The notes under the pieces were generated by a model, which had not been told where the DNA came from, searched no databases, and was given only the letters and a program-made list of their open reading frames with translations. The translations under genes were made by a program, and so were the position numbers. Below are positions 17,701 to 25,125 of a stretch of 39,214 nt of DNA, piece by piece (within the stretch, counting starts at the first letter, position 1; each line of letters opens with the position of its first letter). Origin of the DNA: JBKHBQ01 sp046542305 (GTDB taxonomy: Bacteria; Bacteroidota; Bacteroidia; Bacteroidales; 4484-276); NCBI GenBank assembly GCA_046542305.1, contig JBKHBQ010000003.1, positions 1 through 39,214 on the forward strand, given 5' to 3'.

Positions 17701-18412
17701 AATCGTCCACGACAAAGGTACCATCTGTCGGAGGAATGATGTCGGGGTTGTCGAGGGCAAGGATCAGGTATGCGTCGGGTAACTGCGCACCTGTGGCATC
17801 TATCCAGCTCAGGTCGATGTTCAGGTTGTTGGCACTGGCTGCAAAGGCCGTGGGGTAACTGGTAGGTTCCGGGCTGGTTCCGGGCCAGGTTTCGAATCCG
17901 CCATTGGCTACCGGCAGGGGATTGCCCACAGGACTTTCAAAGGTTACCGCATCGATATATTGGGTTTCCGGGGCTGCAAATCCACTCACGTCGTAAGCAC
18001 GGATGCGCAGGTAAACGCCGGTGACACCTTCCGGTACCTCGCTTTCAAAAACAAACTCTTCCCAGTCGCCGGTGGTGGTGGGGCCGGCATAGTTTGGCGA
18101 GTAAGTGGCACCGGAGCCTACCCAGTCGAAAGCTGCGCGCATCCGCACATGCTCGCTGGTGAAATACCAGAATGACACCTTAAAGGTTTCGCCGGCGGTA
18201 ACGGGGATTTCAACCAGGTTCGAAAGGTCGCAATCGGCCTGGATGCCCGTAGTTACCTCGATGCCGCAACTGTAGGCACCTTCGTAAATCATCGTACTTT
18301 CCTGGAAGGTGTTGATGTCGGTATCGTCCTGCCAGTCGGTGGGAACCTGGGCTGCAAGGGTACCAAAGCAAAACAGGAACATAATCATTCCCGAACGTAA
18401 AAAAGCATTCAT
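14786..18412 (-). CDS. N-terminal part of an interrupted giant secreted protein: CBM-like, fn3, anchor-J, LTD and PKD domains
   Basis: 1208 residues up to the premature TAG. A signal peptide (about 1-21, ending LAAQ) is followed by a galactose-binding or CBM4-like jelly roll (about 22-165), fibronectin III (about 180-300) and choice-of-anchor J (about 301-463, with ENEDWLISP). Then come an Ig-like module (about 468-563), an LTD (about 565-715), a second Ig-like module (YPNGGEYFQQG, about 725-822), a second LTD (about 826-990), two full PKD domains and half of a third (GNPTSWDWTFEGGTPSG). Without the sorting domain encoded downstream, the product would reach the periplasm but not use T9SS. With the downstream frame the protein would have about 1,502 residues, in the range of its neighbours. 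It lies downstream of dnaK, behind that gene's terminator. Confidence 0.85.
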   Translation of the reverse strand: MNAFLRSGMIMFLFCFGTLAAQVPTDWQDDTDINTFQESTMIYEGAYSCGIEVTTGIQADCDLSNLVEIPVTAGETFKVSFWYFTSEHVRMRAAFDWVGSGATYSPNYAGPTTTGDWEEFVFESEVPEGVTGVYLRIRAYDVSGFAAPETQYIDAVTFESPVGNPLPVANGGFETWPGTSPEPTSYPTAFAASANNLNIDLSWIDATGAQLPDAYLILALDNPDIIPPTDGTFVVDDLDLNDGEGAANVAFGQENFSFANLPANTTYYFKIFPYTNSGPNVDYKTDGTPPSAQATTSNVITIHFEGFDESWGGYETVSVIGDQVWDRDNSFGIGGTPCAKMSGFLGGAQENEDWLISPSFDFTQYDNEILSFYTAVGYPTTEQQLSVLVSTDYDGGGDPNAATWTELNPVLASGDPFWEWTFSEYLDVSGFESDNVHIAFKYVSDNLEAATWEVDEIQITAGGSATPIISVITPAAGAAWIQGNSYNITWNALNTLDNVTIEVTDNASAGTPTWTTLGTAVANAGSWAWDIPAGQEPGNDYQIRITDVAADVTGYSGIFSVIEPPTIYDIVINEIMYNPPPELGNDDYWEYLEIYNNENETVDLSNWYFSNGIEFTFEPGTVIGAGEYLVIARVPDSIASFYGITNLVGPFAGGALNNGGETVELADAAGNQIDIVIYSDNAPWPTEPDGNGPSLSLLDPELDNNVAENWAASFQNFGTPGELNFPAEPVLTVVYPNGGEYFQQGETYDITWSYLNFDGDIKIELINGGSTVLADAVDVSLGEWTWLVPAGQPTGDQYKIKISDAEDGDPMDESDDVFSIIEPVEVPFLVITEIMYNPPEAGNDSLEFLEIYNNDINAVDLTDYYFSEGIEFTFPAATINPGEYLLVSVNAQAMYNTFGVTAYQWTNGALNNGGEDVQLMDKFGNLVDMVDYSPELPWDTLADGYGPSLTFCNPDLDNNIAENWTISTEFAAVNTANDTIWATPGTGCAILPFAEFTADNTSIQEGQSVNFTDLSTGNPTNWEWTFQGGTPSTFNGQIPPAVVYNTAGTYDVSLTVTNAYGQSTETKEDFIEVFELPPPPAANFAANLTTIYVGESIDFTDLSTNVPTSWQWTFEGGTPSSSTVQNPTGITYNTAGSFDVTLTATNAYGSDTEVKADYITVQVIPPPQAAFTASETTIFVGESITFTDQSAGNPTSWDWTFEGGTPSG

Positions 18413-18561
18413 AAAAATCGATTTTTTAATGTGTTGACAAAGATGTCAATAATTGTCGGATGAGTAGAAATAATGTATTTAAATTTTTGTTAAGAAAAAA
18501 CAAATAAAGGTAGGAAAAAAAGTCTTGCCGCCCGGCAGTATATTTACAAAAAAAATGAAGA

Positions 18562-18594
18562 GAAAAAAAATCCCGGTGAAAATTCACCGGGATT
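18562..18594 (-). terminator. intrinsic terminator of dnaK
   Basis: A 12-bp perfect stem (AATCCCGGTGAA at 569-580 of this kilobase, pairing with 583-594) with a 2-base centre. On the minus strand it is followed by a run of U (the A-rich stretch 18562-18570). It lies about 24 bp beyond the dnaK stop. The remaining 18413-18561 should hold the promoter of the next minus-strand gene; I see no convincing -7 match there. Confidence 0.85.
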
Positions 18595-18617
18595 TTAATT
18601 AAGTATCCAACTAACAA

Positions 18618-20540
18618 TTATTTATCGTCTTTAACTTCTTCGAAATCTACATCTGTCACGTCGTCGTCGTTGCCGCCTTTCTGCTGTTGCTGCTGCTCGC
18701 CGCCGGGCTGTCCGCCCTGCTGCTGTTCACCCTGCTGCTGACCGGCGCTGTACATTTCCTGGCTGGCAGCCTGAAACACGTCGTTGAGCTTTTTGGTAGC
18801 TGCATCAATGGCAGCGATATCTTCATTTTTATGCGCTTGTTTCAGCTCGGCGAGGGCGTCCTCGATCGGCTTTTTCTTGTCGGCCGGAATTTTATCACCG
18901 AATTCCTTAAGTTGTTTTTCGGTCTGGAAAATCAGGCTGTCGGCCTGGTTCATTTTGTCGATCTTTTCCTTTGCTTTTTTATCCTCTTCGGCATTGGCTT
19001 CGGCTTCGGCTTTCATCTTTCGAATTTCTTCATCCGACAATCCGGAGGAAGCTTCAATACGGATGCTTTGCGATTTACCGGTACCTTTATCCTTTGCCGA
19101 TACATTAAGGATTCCGTTGGCATCGATGTCGAAAGTTACTTCTATTTGCGGTATGCCACGCGGTGCCGGCGGAATTCCGTCGAGGTGGAATCGTCCGATG
19201 GTTTTGTTGTCCTTTGCCATGGGACGTTCGCCCTGAAGCACATGAATCTCAACCGATGGCTGGTTGTCGGCAGCCGTGGAGAACACTTCCGACTTTTTGG
19301 TCGGGATGGTGGTGTTTGACGGGATCAGCTTGGTCATTACGCCGCCCAGGGTTTCAATACCCAATGAAAGCGGAGTAACATCAAGCAGCAGTACGTCCTT
19401 TACGTCTCCGCTCAATACGCCTCCCTGAATGGCAGCGCCAACAGCCACCACCTCATCCGGGTTTACGCCTTTGGAGGGTTCTTTTCCGAAGAAATCCTTC
19501 ACAACATTCTGGATGGCAGGAATACGCGTTGAACCACCCACCAGAATCACCTCATCAATATCCGATGCGCTGAGGCCGGCATCTTTCAGTGCTTTTTTAC
19601 ATGGCTCGATGGTAGCTTTGATAAGCTGGTCGGCCAGTTGTTCGAATTTCGAACGGGTAAGTTTTCTTACGAGGTGCTGCGGAATGCCGTCGATCGGCAT
19701 GATGTAGGGCAGGTTGATTTCGGTTTCGCTCGAGCTCGAGAGTTCGATCTTGGCTTTCTCGGCAGCTTCTTTCAAACGCTGCAGGGCCATCGGATCCCTC
19801 TTCAGGTCCACATTATGATCTTTCTTGAACTCCTCTGCAAGCCACTCGATAATCACCTGGTCGAAATCGTCACCACCAAGGTGGGTGTCTCCGTTGGTGG
19901 ATTTTACTTCGAATACGCCGTCACCAAGCTCGAGGATCGAAATATCAAAAGTACCTCCACCAAGGTCGAAAACGGCCACCTTTGCATCTTCCCTTTTCTT
20001 GTCGAGACCATAAGCCAGTGATGCGGCAGTAGGCTCGTTGATGATCCTGCGTACATTCAAGCCTGCAATTTCACCGGCTTCTTTAGTAGCCTGGCGCTGC
20101 GAATCGCTAAAGTAAGCAGGCACCGTAATTACGGCATCTGTTACGGTGGAACCCAGATAGTCTTCGGCAGTTTTCTTCATTTTTTGAAGAACCATGGCCG
20201 AAATTTCCTGGGGAGTATATTGACGGTCCTTAATTTTTACGCGCGTGGTTTCGTTTTCACCTTTTACCACCTGATAAGAAACGCGGTTAATTTCTTTCTG
20301 TACCCTGTCGTAGGGTTCTCCCATGAAACGTTTTATCGAATAAACCGTTTGTGTAGGATTGGTAATCGCTTGCCTTTTTGCGGGGTCACCTACCTTGCGT
20401 TCGCCGCTCTCGGTAAAGGCAACGATAGAAGGAGTGGTTCTGCGTCCCTCCGAATTGGGGATGACAACAGGTTCGTTTCCTTCCATTACTGCAACGCATG
20501 AGTTGGTGGTTCCCAGGTCAATTCCAATTATTTTTCCCAT
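18618..20540 (-). CDS. dnaK: molecular chaperone DnaK (Hsp70)
   Basis: 640 residues, the usual DnaK length. The N-terminal ATPase domain (about 1-380) shows the phosphate motifs IGIDLGTTNSCV and VFDLGGGTFDIS, the NEPTAASLAYG segment and LVGGSTRIPAIQ. The substrate-binding domain (about 390-505, DVTPLSLGIETLGG) and helical lid follow. The C-terminal tail is a Gln/Gly-rich linker of about 35 residues ending in an acidic EEVKDDK, the EEVD-like end of bacterial DnaK. It folds and refolds cytosolic proteins with DnaJ and GrpE, neither of which is encoded nearby. AGGAG lies 9 bases before the ATG, one of the few clear ribosome binding sites here. No CIRCE element (TTAGCACTC type) is visible upstream. 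Identity is certain. Confidence 0.99.
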   Translation of the reverse strand: MGKIIGIDLGTTNSCVAVMEGNEPVVIPNSEGRRTTPSIVAFTESGERKVGDPAKRQAITNPTQTVYSIKRFMGEPYDRVQKEINRVSYQVVKGENETTRVKIKDRQYTPQEISAMVLQKMKKTAEDYLGSTVTDAVITVPAYFSDSQRQATKEAGEIAGLNVRRIINEPTAASLAYGLDKKREDAKVAVFDLGGGTFDISILELGDGVFEVKSTNGDTHLGGDDFDQVIIEWLAEEFKKDHNVDLKRDPMALQRLKEAAEKAKIELSSSSETEINLPYIMPIDGIPQHLVRKLTRSKFEQLADQLIKATIEPCKKALKDAGLSASDIDEVILVGGSTRIPAIQNVVKDFFGKEPSKGVNPDEVVAVGAAIQGGVLSGDVKDVLLLDVTPLSLGIETLGGVMTKLIPSNTTIPTKKSEVFSTAADNQPSVEIHVLQGERPMAKDNKTIGRFHLDGIPPAPRGIPQIEVTFDIDANGILNVSAKDKGTGKSQSIRIEASSGLSDEEIRKMKAEAEANAEEDKKAKEKIDKMNQADSLIFQTEKQLKEFGDKIPADKKKPIEDALAELKQAHKNEDIAAIDAATKKLNDVFQAASQEMYSAGQQQGEQQQGGQPGGEQQQQQKGGNDDDVTDVDFEEVKDDK

Positions 20541-20549
20541 GTTTTGATG

Positions 20550-20554
20550 CTCCT
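20550..20554 (-). promoter_or_regulatory. ribosome binding site of dnaK
   Basis: AGGAG on the minus strand, 9 bases before the dnaK ATG. It is notable because most other genes in this window lack a recognisable Shine-Dalgarno sequence. Confidence 0.6.
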
Positions 20555-20777
20555 TTTTTATGAATAATTTTTAGATTTTCTTTGTTTGGTGGCAGCTTGG
20601 TCAATCATTGTGCCATTTGCATTATTTAGCGGAAAATGATGTCAATATCTAAGATGCCGGTGAAGCACCAACATCCGGTAATCCTGCGTTATTCGCTGAT
20701 TTTTAAACAGAAACCCGGTTTCATCCTTCCGGATGAGCATCCAAAAATTGTACTGACAAATTTTCTGTCAAAAAGGC

Positions 20778-20826
20778 AGCAGGGATGCACACGGGTGCAT
20801 TTCTATGCAGCATCGTGCATCCTGCT
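20778..20826. repeat. strong structured hairpin in the dnaK-mutA intergenic region
   Basis: AGCAGGGATGCAC (20778-20790) pairs with GTGCATCCTGCT (20815-20826) as 12 bp with one bulged G. Inside, TGCAT (796-800) and ATGCA (805-809) form a second stem capped by TTCT. ATTCTTTTT follows on the plus side, so it could act as a terminator of an unannotated small RNA. It lies 200 bp from mutA, too far for an ordinary leader attenuator. Confidence 0.6.
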
Positions 20827-20936
20827 ATTCTTTTTAAAATATTTGCGGATGAAGCTGTTAGATTTTGTTAAAATTCTGTGTTAACTATTTAACAAATACT
20901 GCCGCTTCCGGGCGTATCGAAGTGCAATATTTGTTT

Positions 20937-20944
20937 TAATTTTG
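20937..20944 (+). promoter_or_regulatory. possible -7 element of mutA (TAATTTTG)
   Basis: It matches TAnnTTTG, the Bacteroidota primary sigma -7 consensus, and is followed by GCCC. It lies 85 bp before the mutA ATG. No clear TTG lies at the -33 position. Confidence 0.4.
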
Positions 20945-21028
20945 CCCACCCAATAAGAAACATGTTGTTTTTGAGGAAATAAAGTTATACGAATAAAATT
21001 TTCAACCAAAACATAAATCCGGCTGATT

Positions 21029-22924
21029 ATGGATGATTTATCATTAAATAACAAGCAAGTGGAGCTGTTTGGAGAATTCCGCCCGGTTACGACGGAGGAA
21101 TGGGAAAACCAGATCCTGAAAGATTTGAAAGGAGCCGATTATCAGCGAAAGCTGGTATGGAAAACCCGCGAAGGCTTCGATGTACAACCGTATTACCGGC
21201 AGGAACATCTCGAAGGACTGGAATACCTCGATGTTTATCCCGGCGATTTTCCGTTTGTCCGCAGTGGCAGAAAAAACCAGAACAACTGGTTTATCCGTCA
21301 GGATATTCGTGTGGAAAGCATCGAAGCGGCGAATAAAAAAGCGCTCGACATTCTGATGAAGGGAATCGATTCGCTGGGATGGGTGCTCGACAGTTCGCGC
21401 AGATACAGCATCGATGAAATCGAAAAGCTGATGGAAAACATCTACGCACAAATCGTGGAAGTGAATTTCGTATGCGGAAAACAGGCCCCGGAAATTTTCG
21501 ATATTTATTTCGAACTGGTAAAAAAATACAACCGCGACTTGCAAAAGATCCACGGATCGGTAAACTATGATCCGCTTGGCCAACTGATGTCTACCGGAAA
21601 TTTTTACAGTTCTGAAGCTGAGGATTTCGAAACATGCCACCAACTAATCGAGGCATCGAAACATGCGCCGCATTTCAGGACACTGGCTGTAAGCGCTTAT
21701 CATTTCAAAAATGCAGGAGCCAACAATGTTGAGGAACTGGCATTTGCGCTTGCCTGCGGAAATGAATATCTGAGCCGGTTAACCGAAAAAGGGTTGTCCG
21801 TCGACAGCATTGCCCCAAATATCAAATTCCATTTTGGTGTAGGGTCGGATTACTTTCTGGAGATTGCCAAGATCAGGGCAGCACGGCTGCTGTGGGCCAG
21901 GATCGTGAATGCTTACGGGCCTTCGGATGCATGGATTACAAGAACGCATATCCACGCGGTGACGGCCGACTGGAACAAGAGCTTGTATGATCCTTACGTG
22001 AACATGCTCAGAACAACCACCGAAGCCATGTCGGCCATCATTGGCGGCGCCAATTCGCTAACCGTAAGGCCGTTCAACGCCAGCTTCGAAACACCGTCGG
22101 AATTTTCGGAACGGATTGCACGCAATCAGCAGTTGTTGCTTAAGGAAGAATCGCATTTTGATAAGATCGTCGATCCGGCGGCAGGCTCATATTATATCGA
22201 AAACCTTACCAACGCCATCGTGGAGGAAGCCTGGAAGCTTTTCCTGGAAACTGATGAAATAGGAGGTTTTACAGAGGCCTTCAAACAGGGTTTCGTGCAG
22301 GGGCGCATCGGAGCTACCGCGAAAAAACGCGATATAGACATTGCCACCCGCAAAGAGGTGCTGGTAGGGACCAATCAATATCCCAATTTCGGTGAAAAAC
22401 TTGACGAAAGCATCAACCCTGACGTGATGAAACCATCAAATTCATCGGTCACCGGTGCCATTGCCGAACCACTGAAAATTTACCGGGGTGCACAGGCATT
22501 CGAACAGTTGAGAGCTGCTACCGATATTTATGCCCGGGATCATAAACGCCCGGCTGCTTTCATGTTTACTTACGGAAACCTCGCCATGCGCCGCGCCCGT
22601 TCGCAATTCTCGAGCAACTTTTTCGCCTGTGCCGGCTATGAAGCCATCGACAACAACGGATTTACACACATCGATCAGGGTGTAAAAGCTGCCCTCGACA
22701 GCAAGGCCGAAATCGTGGTAATCTGTGCTTCCGATGAGGATTACCCTGCCATCGCACCGGACATCAACGAAAAAATCGGCGATAAAGCCATCGTAGTAAT
22801 AGCCGGTTATCCCAAAGATACGGTTGAGGAGCTGAAATCAAAAGGCATCAGGCATTTCATCCACATGAAATCCAATGTGCTCGAAACCCTGAAGGAATTT
22901 CAGAAGCAACTGGGCATCAACTAA
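21029..22924 (+). CDS. mutA: methylmalonyl-CoA mutase small (beta) subunit
   Basis: 631 residues, close to the usual length of MutA-type small subunits. It keeps the TIM-barrel part (YDPLGQLMSTGNF, RTHIHAVTADWNKSLYDPYVNMLRTTTEAMSAIIGGANS, DPAAGSYYIENLT) and a C-terminal Rossmann-like part. The cobalamin-binding DxHxxG motif is missing, which identifies the non-catalytic partner. With MutB it forms the heterodimer that interconverts succinyl-CoA and (R)-methylmalonyl-CoA in propionate formation or use. mutB follows 35 bp downstream on the same strand, so the two form an operon. The ATG at 21029 fits the family start; no Shine-Dalgarno sequence is visible. Neither the epimerase nor the MeaB-type GTPase is in the window. 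Confidence 0.96.
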   Translation: MDDLSLNNKQVELFGEFRPVTTEEWENQILKDLKGADYQRKLVWKTREGFDVQPYYRQEHLEGLEYLDVYPGDFPFVRSGRKNQNNWFIRQDIRVESIEAANKKALDILMKGIDSLGWVLDSSRRYSIDEIEKLMENIYAQIVEVNFVCGKQAPEIFDIYFELVKKYNRDLQKIHGSVNYDPLGQLMSTGNFYSSEAEDFETCHQLIEASKHAPHFRTLAVSAYHFKNAGANNVEELAFALACGNEYLSRLTEKGLSVDSIAPNIKFHFGVGSDYFLEIAKIRAARLLWARIVNAYGPSDAWITRTHIHAVTADWNKSLYDPYVNMLRTTTEAMSAIIGGANSLTVRPFNASFETPSEFSERIARNQQLLLKEESHFDKIVDPAAGSYYIENLTNAIVEEAWKLFLETDEIGGFTEAFKQGFVQGRIGATAKKRDIDIATRKEVLVGTNQYPNFGEKLDESINPDVMKPSNSSVTGAIAEPLKIYRGAQAFEQLRAATDIYARDHKRPAAFMFTYGNLAMRRARSQFSSNFFACAGYEAIDNNGFTHIDQGVKAALDSKAEIVVICASDEDYPAIAPDINEKIGDKAIVVIAGYPKDTVEELKSKGIRHFIHMKSNVLETLKEFQKQLGIN

Positions 22925-22959
22925 CCGAATGAGTGGTAAACATTAAAAACATTCAGACA

Positions 22960-25119
22960 ATGAAACCGAATTTCAAGAATATCAATATAAAGTCTTCACC
23001 TGTTTCGGGCCTTAATGCCAGGGAATGGGAAAAAGAAAACAAGATAGAAAACCACTGGACCACGCCTGAGCAAATTCCCGTGAAGCCGGTTTATACCGCC
23101 GCCGACCTGGAAAAAATGGAACATCTGAATTACGCAGCAGGCATTCCGCCGTTTTTGCGCGGACCGTATTCGACGATGTACGTGATGCGTCCGTGGACCA
23201 TCAGGCAGTATGCAGGCTTTTCAACGGCAGAAGAGTCCAATGCGTTTTATCGCCGCAATTTGGCTGCCGGACAAAAAGGACTTTCCATCGCTTTCGACCT
23301 GGCCACGCACCGCGGCTACGACTCCGATCACGAGCGTGTAACCGGCGATGTGGGAAAGGCCGGTGTTGCCGTGGATTCAATCCTCGATATGCAGATTTTG
23401 TTCGACCAGATCCCGCTTGACAAAATGTCGGTATCGATGACCATGAACGGCGCGGTATTGCCCGTTTTGGCATTTTACATTGTAGCCGGATTGGAACAGG
23501 GCGTGAAACTTGAAGAACTAACGGGTACCATTCAGAACGATATCCTGAAGGAATTCATGGTGCGCAATACCTATATTTATCCGCCATTGCCTTCAATGCG
23601 GATCATTGCGGATATCTTCCAATACACTTCCCAAAACATGCCGCGGTTCAATTCCATCAGCATCAGCGGCTATCACATGCAGGAAGCCGGCGCCACCGCC
23701 GACATCGAATTGGCTTATACCCTTGCCGACGGTCTTGAATACCTGCGCACGGGCGTGAACGCCGGAATGGACATCGATTCCTTCGCGCCGCGTCTTTCAT
23801 TTTTCTGGGGCATTGGCATGAATCATTTTATGGAAATTGCCAAAATGCGTGCAGCACGTATGCTGTGGGCTAAACTGGTGAAACGTTTCAACCCGAAAAA
23901 TCCAAAGTCGATGGCGCTGCGCACGCACTGCCAGACTTCCGGGTGGAGCCTCACCGAGCAGGATCCCTTCAACAACGTGGCACGTACCTGTATCGAAGCC
24001 ATGGGCGCCACCCTCGGCCACACACAATCGCTGCATACCAATGCGCTGGATGAAGCCATCGCATTGCCCACTGATTTTTCAGCAAGGATTGCACGAAATA
24101 CGCAGATTTATATCGCCGAAGAAACCAACATCACCAAAGCCGTGGATCCATGGGCAGGATCGTATTACGTGGAAACCCTTACCCACGAAATTGCTCAGCG
24201 TGCCTGGAAACTGATCGAGGAGGTGGAAGAGCTTGGCGGGATGGCCAAAGCCATCGAAACCGGATTGCCCAAAATGCGCATCGAGGAAGCCGCAGCACGC
24301 AAGCAGGCCCGCATCGATTCGCACAAGGATACCATCGTGGGCATCAACAAATACCGGCTCGAAAAAGAAGATCCCATCGAAATTCTCGAGGTGGATAATA
24401 CCGCCGTGCGCAGCGCCCAGATCAGGCGTCTGGAAAAACTCCGCGCCGAGCGCGACGAAGCCGCCGTGCAGGAATCGCTCGAGGCCATTACCAAAGCCTG
24501 CGAAACCGGCGAGGGCAACCTGCTGGAACTTTCGGTTGAAGCAGCAAAGCGCAGGGCTTCGCTCGGCGAAATTTCGCTGGCTTGCGAAAAAGTTTTCGGA
24601 AGATATAAAGCAGTCATCAGATCTATTTCAGGCGTGTATTCATCAGAATCAAAAGGAAACGAAAAATTCAGCAAGGCCTGTGCGCTGGCCGATAATTTTG
24701 CTGAAATGGACGGCCGCCGTCCGCGGATTATGATCGCAAAAATGGGCCAGGACGGCCACGACCGCGGCGCCAAAGTGGTAGCCACCGGCTATGCCGACAT
24801 TGGCTTCGACGTAGACATCGGACCACTCTTCCAGACTCCTGCCGAGGCAGCACGCCAGGCCGTGGAAAACGATGTACACGTGCTTGGAGTTTCCAGCCTT
24901 GCCGCCGGACACAAGACCCTGGTTCCGCAGGTGATCGAAGAATTGAAAAAACTCGGACGTGAAGATATTATGGTGATCGTGGGTGGTGTAATCCCGCACC
25001 AGGATTATCAATTTCTTTATGATGCCGGCGTTGTAGCTATCTTCGGACCGGGAACGGTTATTTCGGAAGCAGGCATCCGGATTCTTGAAATTCTGATCGA
25101 GTCGAGGAAAGAAGATTAA
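22960..25119 (+). CDS. mutB: methylmalonyl-CoA mutase large (alpha) subunit, B12-dependent
   Basis: 719 residues from the ATG at 22960; I reject the upstream GTG at 22933 because the family begins near MKPNF. The catalytic barrel shows the substrate-channel segments RPWTIRQYAGFSTAEESNAFY, MTMNGAVLPV (near residue 160) and RTHCQTSGWSLTEQDP. The C-terminal cobalamin domain carries DGHDRG at residues 598-603 (D598, H600, G603 of DxHxxG; H600 should ligate cobalt in the base-off form). It catalyses the radical isomerisation of methylmalonyl-CoA and succinyl-CoA in the cytosol. It follows mutA in one operon. The gene ends only 6 bp from the stop of the convergent 25126-27711 gene, with no terminator between. 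Confidence 0.98.
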   Translation: MKPNFKNINIKSSPVSGLNAREWEKENKIENHWTTPEQIPVKPVYTAADLEKMEHLNYAAGIPPFLRGPYSTMYVMRPWTIRQYAGFSTAEESNAFYRRNLAAGQKGLSIAFDLATHRGYDSDHERVTGDVGKAGVAVDSILDMQILFDQIPLDKMSVSMTMNGAVLPVLAFYIVAGLEQGVKLEELTGTIQNDILKEFMVRNTYIYPPLPSMRIIADIFQYTSQNMPRFNSISISGYHMQEAGATADIELAYTLADGLEYLRTGVNAGMDIDSFAPRLSFFWGIGMNHFMEIAKMRAARMLWAKLVKRFNPKNPKSMALRTHCQTSGWSLTEQDPFNNVARTCIEAMGATLGHTQSLHTNALDEAIALPTDFSARIARNTQIYIAEETNITKAVDPWAGSYYVETLTHEIAQRAWKLIEEVEELGGMAKAIETGLPKMRIEEAAARKQARIDSHKDTIVGINKYRLEKEDPIEILEVDNTAVRSAQIRRLEKLRAERDEAAVQESLEAITKACETGEGNLLELSVEAAKRRASLGEISLACEKVFGRYKAVIRSISGVYSSESKGNEKFSKACALADNFAEMDGRRPRIMIAKMGQDGHDRGAKVVATGYADIGFDVDIGPLFQTPAEAARQAVENDVHVLGVSSLAAGHKTLVPQVIEELKKLGREDIMVIVGGVIPHQDYQFLYDAGVVAIFGPGTVISEAGIRILEILIESRKED

Positions 25120-25125
25120 GCAGAA

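Larger units (their letters stand above)
20541..21028. other. 488-bp dnaK-mutA divergent intergenic region
   Basis: This is the only long gene-free stretch. It must hold promoters for dnaK (minus) and mutA (plus). It contains a small inverted repeat TGACA-N7-TGTCA (20754-20770), the large hairpin at 20778-20826 and a -7-like element at 20937. An 82-codon open frame at 20636-20884 has no ribosome site, no recognisable domain and an unlikely composition; I do not call it a gene. Confidence 0.6.

Noticed and set aside
18426..18617. 63-codon minus-strand frame between dnaK and the next gene
   Set aside because: It spans the dnaK terminator and is AT-rich with low-complexity hydrophobic sequence; no gene features.
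20636..20884. 82-codon plus-strand frame in the dnaK-mutA intergenic region
   Set aside because: No ribosome binding site, no recognised domain, and it runs through the large hairpin at 20778-20826.
20541..21028. Cobalamin riboswitch upstream of the B12-dependent mutA-mutB operon
   Set aside because: I looked for a B12-box-like segment and the large multi-stem layout in this leader and found none; the hairpin present is 200 bp away and unlike that class.
24195..24785. 196-codon minus-strand frame opposite mutB
   Set aside because: It is the Ser/Ala/Arg-rich mirror of a GC-richer coding strand; mutB there has conserved catalytic and cobalamin motifs.
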